Shown here piece by piece: positions 58,792 through 58,820 of a DNA stretch of 58,820 nt; position 1 is the stretch's first letter; each line of letters begins with the position of its first letter. A program made the translations under genes and the position numbers. The notes under the pieces are model-generated. The model was not told where the DNA came from. It worked only from the letters and a program-made list of their open reading frames with translations, and searched no databases. Source of the DNA: CAZYTX01 sp964650485 (GTDB lineage Bacteria > RBG-13-61-14 > DATKZS01); assembly GCA_964650485.1 (NCBI GenBank), contig CAZYTX010000023.1, positions 1-58,820 of the forward strand, written 5' to 3'.

Positions 58792-58820
58792 TTGACGGTT
58801 GCAAGTTTTGTTGGTATACT
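58792..58820 (+). promoter_or_regulatory. near-consensus sigma-70 promoter at the window edge
   Basis: TTGACG (58792-58797), 17-base spacer, TATACT (58815-58820), each five of six, pointing to the right out of the window and divergent from the CCA enzyme gene. The transcribed gene lies beyond the end. Confidence 0.6.

Noticed and set aside
1..58820. CRISPR array, insertion sequence, prophage, tRNA or rRNA genes
   Set aside because: No regular spaced repeats, transposase or integrase motifs, tRNA cloverleaf arms or rRNA conserved blocks were seen in reading both strands by eye.

Overview
The window is about 59 kb of GC-rich, gene-dense bacterial chromosome with 50 protein genes that I can support. 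I see no tRNA, rRNA, CRISPR array, insertion sequence or phage gene. The organism is a Gram-negative: it has KdsC (Kdo pathway), LptA/B/C (LPS export), a FadL-family outer-membrane protein, a PpiD-like periplasmic chaperone and many lipoproteins. RpoN next to lpt genes, HPr kinase beside PtsN and a mannose-type EIIA, and the order surE-pcm-yqaA-(LOG-like)-nlpD-like together fit a deltaproteobacterial (Desulfobacterota-type) lineage. That placement is inference from gene content only.

Layout. (1) 31-13473, all minus: a long envelope, regulatory and central-metabolism run read as lptC-lptA-lptB-rpoN-hpf-ptsN-hprK-EIIA-ptsH-ptsI-metK-ahcY-tkt-kdsC. Promoter-like sequences lie before lptC, ptsN and ptsI. 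The PTS proteins have no EIIB or EIIC here, so they look regulatory. (2) 13708-16737, plus: a PolX-family polymerase with a PHP domain and a two-cluster Fe-S/CCG protein. (3) 16742-24507, minus: a TPR protein, then a peptide ABC importer with a binding lipoprotein, a single-chain fusion of both permeases, a Pro/Glu-rich coiled-coil protein and one ATPase. (4) 24700-31405, plus: surE, pcm, a YqaA-like membrane protein with an extra C-terminal domain, a LOG-like protein, an NlpD-like M23 peptidase, apt, a TlpA-like thioredoxin and a split UxaA-type dehydratase. (5) 31407-37430, minus: a FadL-like porin and a 1516-residue lipoprotein with repeats, a propeller-like region and a C-terminal membrane tail ending in arginines. 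This pair is the least explained part of the window. (6) 37755-44653: a PpiD-like foldase, a flippase-like membrane protein, and two sulfatase-superfamily lipoproteins around a double-domain universal stress protein; the divergent promoters here share a palindromic site. (7) 44717-53688, plus: a START/SRPBCC protein, ComEC, gcvT-gcvPA-gcvPB (no gcvH), a short lysine-aminomutase-like radical SAM protein and an MntA-HepT toxin-antitoxin pair. (8) 53715-58758: an NDUFA9-type epimerase, a DUF362 protein, MTA phosphorylase, a diacylglycerol-kinase-fold protein and a CCA-adding-type nucleotidyltransferase. A near-consensus promoter at the right edge points out of the window.

Genes overlap or abut heavily and convergent junctions are 1-26 bp. 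Several starts are GTG or TTG. I found no convincing intrinsic terminator. The SAM cycle is represented by metK, ahcY and mtnP, and one-carbon supply by the glycine cleavage genes.
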